Of a DNA stretch of 64,000 nucleotides, positions 28,242 through 37,180 are shown piece after piece. Origin of the DNA: Treponema succinifaciens DSM 2489 (GTDB lineage: Bacteria > Spirochaetota > Spirochaetia > Treponematales > Treponemataceae); the NCBI RefSeq assembly GCF_000195275.1, contig NC_015385.1, forward strand, positions 682,001 through 746,000. Direction: 5' to 3'. The stretch's first letter is position 1, and each line of letters opens with the position of its first letter. The notes below the pieces were generated by a model. The model did not search any database, was not told where the DNA came from, and saw only the letters and a program-made list of their open reading frames with translations. The position numbers and the translations under genes were made by a program.

Positions 28242-29804
28242 ATGGATTCAACAAGACAATCTCTGATAGACGAAATAAAAAAGCGCGTTCAGGACAGGAT
28301 TCTTGAGCGGACAAACGCCGACCTTCTGATAAAGCTCATTACTAACGCGGATTCTTTGGACGAGGCGATTAACATTGCGGCTCTTGGAACGACTTACAAG
28401 AGAACGGGGCTTCACTTTGACAAGCGGCTTGAAAAAATGGGAAATGCAATCCGATACTTTAAGAAAAACGAGAAGCTTTCTTTCCGCACCGATGACGCAA
28501 AGCCGGTCAACAAACTGATTATCGGCGACAACTATCAGGCTCTGCAAAACCTTCTGATTCAATACAGAGGCAAAATCGATGTGATTTATATTGATCCGCC
28601 CTACGGAAAAGACAGCATGGGCGAGTTTGCAAAGACGAATTACAACAACGCCATAACAAGAGACAATCTTCTTTCCATGCTTTATCCGCGGCTTGTACTG
28701 GCACGGCAGCTTCTTTCTGACGAGGGCGTGATTTTCTGCAGCATAGACGACAAGAATCAGGCTTACGTGAAATGCCTTTTTGATGAGATTTTCGGGGAAA
28801 CAAACTTTGCAGGAATTTTTCCATGGAGAAAACGAACAGCTAAAAGTGATGTTCCTTTTGGAATATCGCAGGATTACGAATACATTCTTGTTTTTGCAAA
28901 AAGCGAATTTTTCAAAGCCAGCATAGAAGGCGGAAACAGAAAATATTTTGAAACGCCGGATTTTCCAAACAGACCTTGGCGATTTCATGATATGACAACA
29001 CAAAGAACTTCTTTAGAAAGGCCAAACTCAAATTTTACAATTATAAATCCAAAAAACAATGAAACATATCCTGTAAACCCACAAGCAGTTTGGCGTATTA
29101 CAAAAGAAGGTTTTCCAGAATATTTAAAAGAAAATAGAATTATTTTCCCTGACGATTATGATTTTTTAAAAATTTCAAAACCTGTATTGCGTTATTGGAA
29201 AGATGAAGATGAGAAAAAAGCCAAAGATGATTTTGGAAAAATCGCAGTTTCCACCAAATTACCAGATTACGTTGGAATGTCCCAAGACGGAACAAAAGAA
29301 ATTTCAAATATTTTAGGAGAAAAATCATTCGGCTATCCGAAATCTGTAAAACTTATAAATTTCCTTATAAAAATCTCTTCAAATCAAAATTCCATAATTC
29401 TCGACTTCTTCGCAGGCAGCGGCACAACAGGACACGCGGTTCTTGACCTGAACAAATCGGACGGCGGAAACAGGATTTTCATTCTCTGCCAGCTGAACGA
29501 GAAAACGGACGCAAATCCCGACGGAATCGCATACGATGTAACCTCAAAGCGGCTCAAGCGGATCATGACAGGCGAGTGTTACGACGGCTCAAAGGATTTT
29601 CCGTGGTTACAGGACAACGAGCCTTACGGCGGAAATCTTGATGTCTACGAAATAGAAGAAATTTTTAATTCTGAATCAACCGAAGGCAAAACTCCGTTCG
29701 ACGTGATTGACGAGACTTTGTACGGCAAGGAAAAATTCCAGACAGTAAAAGAAAAAATCGAATGGGTCTGCCAGAATTTCGACAAGACACAGACAAAATT
29801 ATAA
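28242..29804 (+). CDS. Type III restriction-modification DNA methyltransferase (Mod)
   Basis: N6-adenine methyltransferase of 520 residues with beta-class motif order: catalytic DPPYGKD near 116-122 first, then the target-recognition region (about 190-370), then the SAM-binding motif DFFAGSGTTGHAV near 386-398. In type III systems Mod sets the recognised sequence for both subunits. The recognition region (about 28.85-29.38 kb) is clearly more AT-rich than both flanks, a sign of domain exchange. The ATG at 28242 follows AGGA; an in-frame ATG at 28206 lies inside an operator repeat and has no ribosome site. Confidence 0.9.
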   Translation: MDSTRQSLIDEIKKRVQDRILERTNADLLIKLITNADSLDEAINIAALGTTYKRTGLHFDKRLEKMGNAIRYFKKNEKLSFRTDDAKPVNKLIIGDNYQALQNLLIQYRGKIDVIYIDPPYGKDSMGEFAKTNYNNAITRDNLLSMLYPRLVLARQLLSDEGVIFCSIDDKNQAYVKCLFDEIFGETNFAGIFPWRKRTAKSDVPFGISQDYEYILVFAKSEFFKASIEGGNRKYFETPDFPNRPWRFHDMTTQRTSLERPNSNFTIINPKNNETYPVNPQAVWRITKEGFPEYLKENRIIFPDDYDFLKISKPVLRYWKDEDEKKAKDDFGKIAVSTKLPDYVGMSQDGTKEISNILGEKSFGYPKSVKLINFLIKISSNQNSIILDFFAGSGTTGHAVLDLNKSDGGNRIFILCQLNEKTDANPDGIAYDVTSKRLKRIMTGECYDGSKDFPWLQDNEPYGGNLDVYEIEEIFNSESTEGKTPFDVIDETLYGKEKFQTVKEKIEWVCQNFDKTQTKL

Positions 29805-29876
29805 CTGGTGCTGAGCCTGTCGAAGCCACGCATTTCAGTCATTTCGGCAATCTCAATGACCATGGGAAAATAAAAT

Positions 29877-31874
29877 ATGTTACAGGAAGCAAAGGACTTA
29901 CAGAATTCGGCGGTCTCAAAACTTGTGAATGTTGTCGGACAAAAAGAAAAAAGCGAATACACGTTCAAATCTCCTACGGGAAGCGGCAAAACTTATATGA
30001 TGGCGGACTTTATGAACCGCATAATCTGCGCGAACCCGGACGTGATTTTTCTTGTCTCAACGCTTTCAAAAAGCAGCCTTGCCGAGCAGAATTATAAATC
30101 GTTCAAAGCATTGTCGGAAAACGGAACTTTCAGCCGCCTGAATCCGTTCCTGATAAATTCTGACTCCAGCGGCGAGGGAAATATTTTCATTCCTCTGGAC
30201 TACAACGTCTATGTTCTTCCGCGCGATTTGTACAAGGACAAGTCAAAGCTAAAGGACACAGGAATCTTCAAGAATTTTCTTCTGTCAATAAAAGGCAGTT
30301 TTTCTTCGCCTCAAAAAAAGCGGATTTTTGTGATAAAAGACGAGTGCCACATCGCCACAAGCAACCTGGACGAGCTTAAAGACTGTTTTTCCGTAGTGAT
30401 AAATTTTTCCGCGACGCCAAAGCTAAGCCGAAGCCAGACTCCAGATGTTGAAATCACAAACGAGGAAGCCGAAAACGCAAAGCTCATAAAAACCGTGGAG
30501 CAAGGAAGCGAGACCGATACTCTGGAAAACGCGCTTGACAAGTTTGAAAAAGTAAAGGGCGAATACACAAACCTGCTTTCGGTAAATCCGTGCTTTATAG
30601 TCCAGATTTCAAACAAGGACAAGGCGGAAGAGGAACTTGAGAAAAATATTTTTCCAACGCTTCAAAAAGAAAAGTTCCAGAATTTAAAATGGGTTTACAT
30701 TTCAGGAAAAGAAAAGGAGTGCGACACAAACGATTCGGGCTTGAAAAAACTTTCTGTTTCAAAATGGAAAGACTACATGAAAGAAAAAACTTCCTCAATT
30801 TCCGTGATTATTTTCAAAATGGTGATTTCTGAAGGCTGGGACATTCCGCGCGCGTGCATGCTTTATCAAATCCGCGACTCAAAAAGCAAGCAGCTTGACG
30901 AGCAGGTTATGGGACGCGTGCGCAGAAACCCTCATCTTCTTGATTTTGAAACGCTCTCAAAAGAAGCGCGGAAACTTGCCTGCACTTCCTGGATTTGGGG
31001 AATAATGCCGAAAACTGAAAACGCCGCCCGGAACGTGAATCTTTACAGCGGATACAACATTGAAAACGAAATCAGAATCACGCCGACCAAACTGAAGCCA
31101 ATAAATGAGGCGAAAAACTTAGACTTTGAAGAATATGTCAAAAACTTAAAAGACGACAAAATCACGCACAAAAGCATTTTTGATATGTATCAGGATTTGC
31201 AGAAATGCGACGGCGACATTCAGGCAATGTGCTATGAATATGCAAAAAATTATTCTGACTGGAGAATTTTTGCAGAAAACCTAAGCTCGATAAAAACAAA
31301 ACGCAGCGAATATATTTCGGACTATTCAAAAAGCATGTACGCCTGCGGCAATGTCAGTTTTCCGTCTTTCAGCTGCTACAACGAAAGCGAAAGAACACTG
31401 ACTTTGAACGACTGGGTTTGGCGCAGAAAAGACAATGAAAGCGATTTTTCATTTGACAGCGAAGCCGAAAGAAAATGGGCGGAACTCTTGAAAGACATAC
31501 GCTCCGCTTCAATTCAGCAGACAACAAGCGAACTGTTCGGCAACAAATTTCTTTGGGGAAAGAATTTTCCGTTCAATTCGGAAATAAAATTCGAATATTA
31601 TCTTGACGGAAACATTCACTCATCTTACCCGGATTTTGTGATGAAAGACAAAAAAGGTCGGATTCATATTTTTGAAGTAAAAAGCGTGAACAAATCCGCC
31701 CAGCTGAACATCGACGAAGCTGAATACGCAAAAAAAGTGAACGCATTGATAAGCTGCTATCTTGAATGTTCAAGAAAAACGAATCACATTTTCTATCTTC
31801 CAGTTCTGGACAAATCGCAATGGCAGATTACAGTCCTGAAAAACGGAGAGAAAAGCACGATAGACAATATGTAG
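29877..31874 (+). CDS. Type III restriction endonuclease subunit (Res)
   Basis: A 665-residue superfamily 2 helicase-nuclease that cleaves unmodified DNA with Mod. Walker A SPTGSGKTY is near 32-40, the DExH-type box KDECHIA near 155, motif VINFSATP, EGWDIPRA and the arginine-finger motif QVMGRVRRN. The C-terminus has a PD-(D/E)XK nuclease (YPDFVMKDKKGRIHIFEVKS, about 583-602). The last codons and the stop fall at the first bases shared with the inserted IS110-type element, so the natural C-terminus may have been altered by a few residues. The 72-base mod-res gap contains a CTGAGCCTGTCGAAG-type palindromic repeat. Confidence 0.9.
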   Translation: MLQEAKDLQNSAVSKLVNVVGQKEKSEYTFKSPTGSGKTYMMADFMNRIICANPDVIFLVSTLSKSSLAEQNYKSFKALSENGTFSRLNPFLINSDSSGEGNIFIPLDYNVYVLPRDLYKDKSKLKDTGIFKNFLLSIKGSFSSPQKKRIFVIKDECHIATSNLDELKDCFSVVINFSATPKLSRSQTPDVEITNEEAENAKLIKTVEQGSETDTLENALDKFEKVKGEYTNLLSVNPCFIVQISNKDKAEEELEKNIFPTLQKEKFQNLKWVYISGKEKECDTNDSGLKKLSVSKWKDYMKEKTSSISVIIFKMVISEGWDIPRACMLYQIRDSKSKQLDEQVMGRVRRNPHLLDFETLSKEARKLACTSWIWGIMPKTENAARNVNLYSGYNIENEIRITPTKLKPINEAKNLDFEEYVKNLKDDKITHKSIFDMYQDLQKCDGDIQAMCYEYAKNYSDWRIFAENLSSIKTKRSEYISDYSKSMYACGNVSFPSFSCYNESERTLTLNDWVWRRKDNESDFSFDSEAERKWAELLKDIRSASIQQTTSELFGNKFLWGKNFPFNSEIKFEYYLDGNIHSSYPDFVMKDKKGRIHIFEVKSVNKSAQLNIDEAEYAKKVNALISCYLECSRKTNHIFYLPVLDKSQWQITVLKNGEKSTIDNM

Positions 31875-33050
31875 TGCCAACCAGTTTGTAAAAACGTGGA
31901 TTTAGCGTCAAAATGTTAATGATAAAATTAACAGTATGGGCATTACCTCATACAAAGTGGAGACACTACATGAAAATTATAACACAAAACGAAAAGATTT
32001 TGTATATTGGGATTGATGTTCACAAGGACACCTATTCACTTTGCAGCTTTGATTTTCACAAGAATGAACTTTCTGATGAAATGACAATCAAGGCAACAAC
32101 GAAAGCTGTAATAAAATACCTGGAGGCAATAAAGAAAAAGCACACTGAAAAATTCTTCAAATGGATAAAGACCGTTCAGTTCTCAGAAAAATGGATGCAG
32201 GAGGCTTTCAATGAGTATCTTGCGGAAGTTTACAGTCTGAAAGCAAAAATTGAATTGATGGATATGAAAATCAGAGAAATTGCAGAGCTAGAAATCATAA
32301 AGGATAAGGTTGATAAGCTTGTGTGTTTCTCAGGTATTGATATAACTACAGCTGTGGAAACAGTCGTGGAAATCCATGATTTTACAAGATTTGCGACGGC
32401 AGCTCAGTTCGTAAGTTATCTTGGTCTTTGTCCTGGAGAAGATTCCAGCGGAAAGACTAAGAATATGCTTCCGCTCACCAAGGCAGGAAACTGCAGAATC
32501 AGAGCGCTGTTTTGCGAGTCGGCGAAGGCAATAAAACGGACGAATCCTTACGGACAAAAATCAAAGAGGATTCTTGAAAGACAAAAGAATGCAAGTCCTG
32601 AAATTGTGGCGTATGCGGATAAGGCAACAAAACGAATCAGAACGAAGATGAGGCATCTTGAAGAACGTGGAAAAAATTACAACGTATCTTCAGCGGCTGG
32701 AGCAAGAGAGCTTGCATGTTTTGTCTGGGGAATGATGAACGGAAAAACAGCTTAGTTCATTATTCATATTTTAAGTTTTTGAAATAAAGAAAAGGTGGCG
32801 GAAACGGGGCAGATTTGAGTTATCTTCGTTTATCCTATGGGCTAAACAGTAAGAAATTACTGCGAACTCCCGCTTAATAGACAGAAAGAACTTTTGGCGG
32901 ATCATTGACCTGTCGGTAATGGTGGAAACAAAGTTTCAACCTAAATCCACGAATATCAGGATGGTCTAGTGCCGAAAATCTTGATTTCTAAAGCCTTTTC
33001 TTTTTTTATATTAAAGTTTGTTTTGTCATTGACAAATGGCACAACATATC
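31862..33050 (+). mobile_element. IS110/IS1111-type element, copy A (internally deleted)
   Basis: Ends match those of the complete copy at 54333-55970: left AGACAATATGTAGTGCCA, right GGCACAACATATC. The element is about 1.19 kb versus 1.64 kb because the transposase has lost about 430 bases. About 295 bases of non-coding sequence follow the transposase, with a conserved segment near 32897-32965 (GATCATTGACCTGTCGGT, later CCACGAATATCAGGATGG). Insertion truncates the reading frame to its right and touches the 3' end of res. Confidence 0.85.
31970..32755 (+). pseudogene. IS110-type transposase with in-frame internal deletion
   Basis: 261 residues beginning MKIITQNEKILYIGIDVHKD, with an intact C-terminal Transposase_20-type domain (GLCPGEDSSGKTKNMLPLTKAGN). 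Compared with the 404-residue copy, about 140 residues are missing between the first strand and the central helices. The missing part carries the catalytic Glu (GYEAGPTG) and the two Asp residues (KTDRMDARLLAK). The frame is kept open but the DEDD active site is lost, so it should not transpose itself. Confidence 0.85.
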
Positions 33051-33660
33051 AGGAGATCCAAGAATAAAATATCAAAATATTTCCATTCCTGAAAAAGGAC
33101 AAATTGTAACTGCAAATTTAGGAATGAATATGATTACACAAGGAAAATCTAGTGTAGCAGTAGGAGTTCGTATAAATAAAGAACAGCTAAATGGCTTTGT
33201 AAAAGTCGGAGATTATATGCCGACTCAAGAAAATAACGAAAAAATTGTTTTTGAGAATTATCCAAATGGAAATCATATAACAGGAAATACTTTCGGGATT
33301 ACAGATTATATTTTAGTTTATTACAAAAACACTAATGAACTTAAATATGAAATGTATGGCGGAAGTATGAAAGTAAAAAACTTCAGTGATACAGTTACTA
33401 ATTTTGAACTTAGAGATGTATATTCTGTTTCTGCAGATAATTTCCAACAAACATTGATTTATCTAGGAAAATCTGGTCAGACAATCAAACTCGCATATAG
33501 AGAATTTAACGGAGATTTTATAAAACCAGCTTTTTCTACTGAAGTATCATACGATTTGTCAGAAACAAAAAAAATTGGTTATATGAATTGTGAAATGGAA
33601 ATTCTGGAAGCAACCAATTCTTATATAAAATATAAAGTAATAAAAAATTTTAATGATTAA
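33051..33660 (+). pseudogene. 5'-truncated cassette gene upstream of intI
   Basis: An open frame enters from the IS boundary and reads GDPRIKYQNISIPEKGQIVT before the first ATG at 33124, so the original N-terminus was removed by copy A of the IS. The remaining 178 codons from that ATG are AT-rich like the other cassettes and match no family I recognise. It is followed 32 bases later by an attC, which marks it as an integron cassette lying upstream of the integrase. Confidence 0.7.
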
Positions 33661-33691
33661 CCAATAAAGTCTTACTTTAAATAAGTAAAAC

Positions 33692-33747
33692 ACATAACAA
33701 AGGTTCGTAGCCGACAGGCAGTCAAGCTGCCTGCGGTACAACCAGTT
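33692..33747 (+). repeat. attC (short type) interrupted by IS remnant
   Basis: Has the left core ACATAAC, left arm AAAGGTTcGTAgCCG with two extrahelical bases, tip CAGGCAG-TCAAG-CTGCCTG and right arm CGGTACAACCAGTT. The right core GTTATG is replaced by GATATGGTGAGCC, which matches the end of the IS110/IS1111-type element. The site is therefore broken. Confidence 0.85.
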
Positions 33748-33905
33748 GATATGGTGAGCCAAAAGTCAATATGTAAAAAACAGGAAAAGAACAGTGTCCG
33801 CTCTTGTCCGGTAGTGACCACTATGATATTCGTACATAGGCCGAGGCCCGCTCCAGGTCAATGATCTGCCGTAGAACCCTTTTGCTATGTTAACAGGAAT
33901 CAGAT
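33748..33905 (-). mobile_element. IS110/IS1111-type remnant, copy C (non-coding end only)
   Basis: Starts GATATGGTGAGCC next to the broken attC, as the complete copy starts GATATGTTGTGCC. On the minus strand it keeps the segment GATCATTGACCTG...TACGAATATCATAGTGG that is conserved in copies A and B. No transposase sequence remains before intI. Its right limit is not clear; 33906-34055 shows only a short hairpin and the leader of intI. Confidence 0.7.
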
Positions 33906-34055
33906 TCTGAAAATCAGAAAATGTCCTAAAACTGGTTTCGAAGATGGTTGTTTATGTACTGCAATCCCCGAATCACTTCGTCCCCTTCCTGAAAATACCG
34001 GCCTGCTGTTTTTTTTAATTTGTTAAAACCAAGTTTTTGCATTATTTTTAGAGAT

Positions 34056-35288
34056 ATGCAAGTATTAATACAGCCATATGGCAAATCTGAGATTTCTCTA
34101 TCGTTTCTGTCTGGTTTTACAGAACCTGTATTAAATGCTGTACGAAGGCTTCCCAACCGCAGGTACGAACCCTCACAAAGAATCTGGATTATACCGGATA
34201 GTCAGGAATGTATCGATTCGCTCTTACAGAATCTCTACTTAACGGGGCTTTTCACTTATGAGGATGTTAATGAAAATCAGAATTATCCGAGAAATACAAA
34301 CGACGAATTAATTAATGATTATGTTCAAAATGAAACAAAAAAACTTGAAGAAGTGTTGAAGGTTCGTCATTATTCAAAATGTACAATTGACCGCTATAAA
34401 AAATGGGTTCAACTTTTTCTTACTCAAAATAGTGCATCGGAAAGCAATTGTAATAATCAGTCTGCACAGAAAGAAATAAATGAATATTTAAAGTTTCTGG
34501 CACTAAAAAAGAATGTCAGTGCATCAACGCAGAATCAGGCTCTCGCAGCGCTTCTTTTCTATTATAGATTTGTAAAAAATGAGCCTATGGAAAAATTAAC
34601 GAATGTTGTCCATGCAAAGAAAAAAACAAGAATTCCTGTTGTCTTTAGCCGGCAGGAAGTTTCTAAAATCATTGGAAATCTGACAGGAACAAAAAAACTT
34701 ATAGCAAAGCTTCTTTATGGAACCGGACTGAGACTAAATGAGGCTTTGTCGCTTAGAATCTTAGATTTAGATTTTGACAGAAATGAAATAATTGTTCGTC
34801 ACGGAAAAGGCGACAAAGACCGCCATGTAATGATTCCCCGAACGCTCATTTGCGAATTAAAATCTCATATAGAAAATTTACGAAAAATTCACGAAGAAGA
34901 TTTAAAGGCTGGTTTTGGCTCCGTAAAACTTCCCCAGGCTCTTTCTGATAAGTATCAGGGCGGAAGCAAGGAATTTAAATGGCAATGGCTTTTTCCACAA
35001 AAAAATAGATGGAAAAATCCCCAGACAGGTGAGGAAGGCAGATGGCATTTAGATGAATCACTTATGCAGCGTGCCGTAAAACAAGCCATTTTGGAAGCTG
35101 GCATCAATAAAAACGCAAGTTGCCACACCTTTCGTCATTCTTTTGCAACTCACTTGCTGGAAAACGGATACGATATAAGGACAATCCAGGAGCTTCTTGG
35201 TCACAGCGATGTGAGTACCACAATGATTTATACCCATGTCCTAAATCGCGGAGCCGGTGGTGTAATAAGTCCTCTGGATAAAATGTAA
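34056..35288 (+). CDS. intI: Integron integrase IntI
   Basis: A 410-residue tyrosine recombinase that recombines attI and attC sites. Catalytic residues from this start are Arg226 (GTGLRLNEA), Lys251 (HGKGDKDR), His357 and Arg360 (HTFRHSFATHL), His383 (LGHSDVST) and Tyr392 (MIYTHVLNRG). The integron-specific insertion between the catalytic boxes is present (HEEDLKAGFGSVKLPQAL..., about 278-313). Unlike most IntI proteins (about 320-340 residues) it has about 80 extra N-terminal residues with the motif RRLPNRRYEPSQRIWIIP. It is transcribed in the same direction as the cassettes, as in Treponema denticola. ATG 34056 was chosen over TTG 34020, which leads into weak sequence. Confidence 0.93.
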   Translation: MQVLIQPYGKSEISLSFLSGFTEPVLNAVRRLPNRRYEPSQRIWIIPDSQECIDSLLQNLYLTGLFTYEDVNENQNYPRNTNDELINDYVQNETKKLEEVLKVRHYSKCTIDRYKKWVQLFLTQNSASESNCNNQSAQKEINEYLKFLALKKNVSASTQNQALAALLFYYRFVKNEPMEKLTNVVHAKKKTRIPVVFSRQEVSKIIGNLTGTKKLIAKLLYGTGLRLNEALSLRILDLDFDRNEIIVRHGKGDKDRHVMIPRTLICELKSHIENLRKIHEEDLKAGFGSVKLPQALSDKYQGGSKEFKWQWLFPQKNRWKNPQTGEEGRWHLDESLMQRAVKQAILEAGINKNASCHTFRHSFATHLLENGYDIRTIQELLGHSDVSTTMIYTHVLNRGAGGVISPLDKM

Positions 35289-35314
35289 AACTTACCAGTA
35301 TCCGTGTAAAAATC

Positions 35315-35343
35315 TGTACACATTCGTGAAAGTGTTGTATATT
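35315..35343 (+). promoter_or_regulatory. Candidate cassette promoter Pc
   Basis: TGTACA (35315-35320), 17 bases, TATATT (35338-35343), between the intI stop and attI and facing the cassettes. Four of six and five of six consensus bases. Inference from spacing and position. Confidence 0.45.
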
Positions 35344-35362
35344 AAGGAATAAGTAAAATGAT

Positions 35363-35405
35363 GTAAGATTTTACACTGACACTTTTTGCAGTGTAAACTT
35401 CTTAC
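35363..35405 (+). promoter_or_regulatory. Nested inverted repeat next to attI
   Basis: Inner repeat TTACACTG / CAGTGTAA (35371-35378, 35389-35396) with a T-rich loop, enclosed by GTAAG / CTTAC (35363-35367, 35401-35405). It may end the intI transcript, be part of attI, or fold the leader of the cassette mRNA. Confidence 0.5.
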
Positions 35406-35432
35406 AACTGATACGGAGAAATTTTGTTATGC
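35400..35432 (+). other. attI core region
   Basis: The first GTTATGC core (35426-35432) after intI has no attC arm on its left, as expected for the primary attI crossover point. The first cassette begins here with its own start hairpin (35436-35450). The left limit is arbitrary. Confidence 0.7.
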
Positions 35433-35468
35433 TCACAGCCCACTGGGCTGGTGAGGAGGAGTAAAAAA

Positions 35469-36260
35469 ATGAAAAGAAATTTGATATTGATTTTTGTACT
35501 TCTGCTTGCGTTATTTAATTCTTGTCAAAATGAAACAGAAAATGGAAATCTAGTTGGAGATAAAACTTCAACTGATATTTCCGATGATGCAAAAAAAGAA
35601 AATGAAGAAGATAATATTGGAACTGCCTATATTATGAATGGTTCATTATATAATATTAATTGGTATGTTCCTGATGTTAGCAATGACACTCAATATTTTT
35701 CTTTTACAAACTCAAAAATATACTATAGATTTCATTATAATAAGAACTCTACTTTTAGTAGTTTAGGCTCATCCAAAGTTGGTAATATAACGTTTTTAAA
35801 AACAGATTTATCAAAATTTGAATATCGCTGGGATGGAAGTATAAGTGGTTCCGAAAAAACAGAAAATATTTTACTTCTCGATAAAGATGTCTTGGTTGTA
35901 AATAGTGGATTCGACTGTACAAATGAAATCGCAAAAACTCATATTTGTTATAGAGATTTATCAGCGTATACAAATGATATTCCATTTATGGGTTTTGGAA
36001 AAACTGCTCAAAACAGCTATTCCGAGTGGTTTATATTTACTCCATCTGGAAATTGCTATAAGCGATATTTAAATTTTCAAAGTAATGAATTATTAATTGT
36101 AAGTGGAACATGGGAAAAAACTGATGACCAGACATATAAAATATTTTGGTCTAAAAATAATAAAAGTAAATATGATATTTTAAGAGGGACACAGTTATAT
36201 CAAAATGCAAGTGGAAATATAAGTTCTGTTCCTGTAAATTTATATGTTACAAGATATTAA
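35469..36260 (+). CDS. Cassette 1: putative lipoprotein
   Basis: A 263-residue protein with a lipoprotein signal peptide (MKRNLILIFVLLLALFNSC, lipobox LFNSC) and a mature part rich in Asn, Ser and Tyr with no recognised domain. The start has a GGAGGAG site, after the cassette-start hairpin CAGCCC-ACT-GGGCTG. As the first cassette it is closest to the candidate Pc promoter and so probably the best expressed. Function unknown. Confidence 0.8.
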   Translation: MKRNLILIFVLLLALFNSCQNETENGNLVGDKTSTDISDDAKKENEEDNIGTAYIMNGSLYNINWYVPDVSNDTQYFSFTNSKIYYRFHYNKNSTFSSLGSSKVGNITFLKTDLSKFEYRWDGSISGSEKTENILLLDKDVLVVNSGFDCTNEIAKTHICYRDLSAYTNDIPFMGFGKTAQNSYSEWFIFTPSGNCYKRYLNFQSNELLIVSGTWEKTDDQTYKIFWSKNNKSKYDILRGTQLYQNASGNISSVPVNLYVTRY

Positions 36261-36263
36261 ATA

Positions 36264-36326
36264 GCATAACAAAGGTTCGTAGCCGACAGGCAGTCAAGCT
36301 GCCTGCGGTACAACCAGTTGTTATGC
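36264..36326 (+). repeat. attC of cassette 1 (short type)
   Basis: Cores GCATAAC and GTTATGC; arms AAAGGTTcGTAgCCG / CGGTACAACC with two extrahelical bases; tip CAGGCAG-TCAAG-CTGCCTG. The next cassette starts with the hairpin CACGCC-ACT-GGCGTG at 36330-36344. Confidence 0.92.
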
Positions 36327-36366
36327 TTACACGCCACTGGCGTGATCTAAAGTGGAGGAATTATTT

Positions 36367-37077
36367 ATGACTTTAACAGAAAATATTTTGAAACTATTCG
36401 AAATAGTTAATGATTTAAGGAAGAATTTTCCAAATAAAGAATTTACTTTAGATGGTCGTTTAGTTGGCGATATTGGCGAAATCTTAGTTCAAGAAAATTA
36501 TGATGTTCATTTATATTCTACTTTAGAAAAAACATACGATGGCTATGATTCGTATAATAGAAAAGTTCAAATAAAGGCAACATTTAAAGATAAACTAAGT
36601 TTTCCTTGCAATAAAAGTGAAGTTCCTGATTATTACATTGGGATAAAAATTAATTCTGATGGGTCCTTTGAGGAAATTTACAATGGAAAAGGTTCTTATA
36701 TTTGGGAATTAGTAAAAAGTCGACAAAAGACAAAAACTTCTTCTTTTCAAATTAGTGTTTCATCTCTGAAAAAATTAAATGATAGTGTTGATGTTTTTGA
36801 TAAAATTGAAGAAAAAAATAATAAAATGAGCGAAGATTCTATTGGTTCATCAATGTATACAATTGGAGAAAGAAAAAACAATAAATATTTGAAAGAAATA
36901 GATATCTCTATACTTACTGATTCTATTATGGAAAAATATAGTAAACAGTTAGATTACTGTAATTTAGATAAAGAAGCTTTGGAGGGGAAATATTATGATA
37001 GAAAAGGATGGGTTTATTATGGAGAAGGTCCGTTCCATTGTTTTGATTTACAGATTAAAGAACTTGTAAAAAATTAG
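36367..37077 (+). CDS. Cassette 2: DUF6998-like, possible PD-(D/E)XK fold protein
   Basis: A 236-residue cytosolic protein. The segment DGRLVGDIGEILVQENYDVHLY, then KTYDGYDS and KVQIKATF, resembles the DUF6998 pattern and has the Glu / Asp / x-Ile-Lys spacing of PD-(D/E)XK nuclease-like folds; a nuclease role is inference. The C-terminal 80 residues have no match. ATG 36367 follows GGAGG; an in-frame GTG at 36352 lies in the ribosome site. The stop TAG shares its last base with the attC core. Confidence 0.6.
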   Translation: MTLTENILKLFEIVNDLRKNFPNKEFTLDGRLVGDIGEILVQENYDVHLYSTLEKTYDGYDSYNRKVQIKATFKDKLSFPCNKSEVPDYYIGIKINSDGSFEEIYNGKGSYIWELVKSRQKTKTSSFQISVSSLKKLNDSVDVFDKIEEKNNKMSEDSIGSSMYTIGERKNNKYLKEIDISILTDSIMEKYSKQLDYCNLDKEALEGKYYDRKGWVYYGEGPFHCFDLQIKELVKN

Positions 37078-37141
37078 CATAACATGCACTTCAAAGCGGA
37101 CGGCAAGTCAAGCTTGCCGCCGTTTAAGTGCGTAGTTATGT
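37077..37141 (+). repeat. attC of cassette 2 (TGCACTT type)
   Basis: Cores GCATAAC and GTTATGT. Different arms from the short type (GCACTTcAAAgC / GTTTAAGTGC) but the same two extrahelical positions; tip GGCAAG-TCAAG-CTTGCC. Next cassette hairpin: 37145-37160. Confidence 0.9.
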
Positions 37142-37180
37142 GGACGCCCGCACTGGGGCGCTTTTGGAGAAAGAAAAAAA

